From SZAS-103 sp964449135 (GTDB taxonomy: Bacteria; Pseudomonadota; Gammaproteobacteria; Xanthomonadales; Xanthomonadaceae): a stretch of 6,705 nt of DNA. A program made the position numbers and the translations under genes. Location: contig CAYUXZ010000072.1 in the NCBI GenBank assembly GCA_964449135.1, positions 1-6,705 of the forward strand, in the 5' to 3' direction. Shown here one piece after another: positions 5,871 through 6,705 of the stretch. The notes beneath the pieces are model-generated. The model searched no databases and had not been told where the DNA came from. It worked only from the letters and a program-made list of their open reading frames with translations. The stretch's first letter is position 1; each line of letters starts with the position of its first letter.

Positions 5871-6705
5871 TCAATCTTCCGCTTCGCGCGCGATGCTGAT
5901 CCCGCGCTCGTCGCGGACCATGCCCTCCATCGCGGCGTGCAGCGCTTCCTCGGCGGCCGGCTCGATCGCCGCGGCCTTGATCTCGGCCGCGATCGCCTCG
6001 CGCACGGGCGTCTCGCCCGCGCCTTCGGGGCGGAACTTGATGATCTGCTTCCACGAGCGGATCAGCGCGTCGGCGAACACCAGCAGCAGGTCGCCTTGCC
6101 GCGCCATCTTCAGTCCCGCGTCGATCGCCTCCTGTTCGTCCTCGATGCGGGTGATCTGGTCCTCGCGCACGCCGTGCGAGAGCAACTCGGCGGAAATGAT
6201 GCGCACCACGTCGCCGGGCTCGCGTCCGCGCAGCGAATCGTCGCGCCGCACGATATAGCAATCGAACTTGCCCGCGACCGCGCGCGCGATCTCGCGCAGG
6301 TCCTCGTCGCGACGATCGCCGGGACCTGCGACGACGACGATGCGGCGCCCCGTGACGTCGAGCCGCTGCGCGAGGTCGGCCATCACGCCGACCGCGTGCG
6401 CGTTGTGGCCGTAGTCGAACAGCACCTTGAACGGGTGCTCGTTGAACACGTTCATGCGGCCCGGAGCCTGGAAGAACGTGGTGTCGAAGGTGCGCAGGCC
6501 CTGGCGGATCGCGTCGAGCTTGATGCCCAGCGAGAACGCGACCGACGCAGCCGTCATCGCGTTGTGGACGTTGTGCAGCGCGCGGCCTTCGAGCGTCGCG
6601 GGAATCAGATGCGTCCACAGCAGCGGGATGTGGCTGCCCTTGTCGTAGAACGTGATCATCTGGCCGTTGACGCCGGCCTCGAGCGCGCAGGCGCGGCCGC
6701 CGGCG
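5871..6705 (-). CDS. cphA: Cyanophycin synthetase-like protein, C-terminal Mur-ligase part, 5' end beyond window
   Basis: Cyanophycin synthetases build multi-L-arginyl-poly-L-aspartate: an ATP-grasp domain adds Asp to the backbone and a Mur-ligase-like domain attaches Arg to the Asp side chain. Only the last 277 residues are here, entering at base 6704 on the minus strand and ending with TGA at 5871-5873. They correspond to the end of the Mur-like domain. Visible are GGRACALEAGVNGQMITFYD, where the ATG at 6659 is internal; IPLLWTHLIPATLEGRALHN; HNVHNAM, the equivalent of the Mur N-x-x-N-A motif; TFFQAPGRMNVF; and DYGHNAHAV near 6390-6416. The C-terminal subdomain has GPGDRRDEDLREIA, RRDDSLRGREPGDV and QGDLLLVFADALI. 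The match to the CphA C terminus is strong. The P loop and ATP-grasp domain must lie to the right, so the full architecture is not proven. The gene is followed after 19 bases by a paralogous Mur-ligase gene on the same strand, probably an operon. Whether the product is true cyanophycin or another Asp/Arg-type polymer cannot be told from this part. Confidence 0.86.
   Translation of the reverse strand, partial: AGGRACALEAGVNGQMITFYDKGSHIPLLWTHLIPATLEGRALHNVHNAMTAASVAFSLGIKLDAIRQGLRTFDTTFFQAPGRMNVFNEHPFKVLFDYGHNAHAVGVMADLAQRLDVTGRRIVVVAGPGDRRDEDLREIARAVAGKFDCYIVRRDDSLRGREPGDVVRIISAELLSHGVREDQITRIEDEQEAIDAGLKMARQGDLLLVFADALIRSWKQIIKFRPEGAGETPVREAIAAEIKAAAIEPAAEEALHAAMEGMVRDERGISIAREAED

Noticed and set aside
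5851..5875. An ATT start for the Mur-ligase gene overlapping the cphA stop codon.
   Set aside because: The frame is open there and translational coupling would be neat, but ATT starts are rare and no Shine-Dalgarno supports it, so GTG at 5851 is kept with some doubt.
4007..5899. A plus-strand open frame of 630 codons antisense to the Mur-ligase gene.
   Set aside because: It is rich in Arg, Gln, His and Val in the manner of a shadow frame in GC-rich DNA and has no recognisable motif. It lies over a minus-strand frame with the full Mur-ligase motif series, so its openness follows from codon bias.

Overview
The window is GC-rich DNA with dense, nearly gap-free coding and strong third-position GC bias. 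The protein sequences point to a gammaproteobacterium of the Xanthomonadales/Lysobacterales type (Xanthomonas, Lysobacter and relatives). The reasons are a dUTPase directly followed by an AlgC-type phosphomannomutase/phosphoglucomutase with a membrane-anchored N-terminal extension, a PyrE that aligns from its first residue with my recollection of the xanthomonad enzyme, and a cyanophycin-synthetase-like gene pair. This placement rests on remembered family sequences, not on a search.

Layout. Bases 1-2592 carry a rightward pair: the 3' part of dut, then, after 25 bases, a complete 771-codon algC-type gene. Bases 2633-6705 carry four leftward genes. In order of transcription they are: the 3' end of a cyanophycin-synthetase-like gene (cphA, cut by the right window edge); a 591-codon Mur-ligase-like gene without a recognisable ATP-grasp domain; pyrE; and a 228-codon secreted DUF4124-family protein. 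The two gene blocks converge on a 40-base gap at 2593-2632 with no obvious terminator. No intergenic stretch exceeds 80 bases. I see no tRNA, rRNA, CRISPR, insertion sequence, integrase or att-like structure.

How the genes relate. Dut makes dUMP for thymidylate synthesis and PyrE makes OMP for UTP and CTP. The AlgC-type enzyme supplies mannose-1-P and glucose-1-P for nucleotide-sugar precursors of LPS and exopolysaccharide. The cphA/Mur-ligase pair is probably a peptide-polymer or amino-acid-ligating system. Both proteins share the Mur-ligase C-terminal half, but the second replaces the synthetase's N-terminal and ATP-grasp part with a short domain of about 190 residues that I cannot assign. 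This pair is the most interesting part of the window. Spacings of 19, 80 and 22 bases make a four-gene leftward operon possible; the 80-base gap before pyrE could instead hold a promoter.
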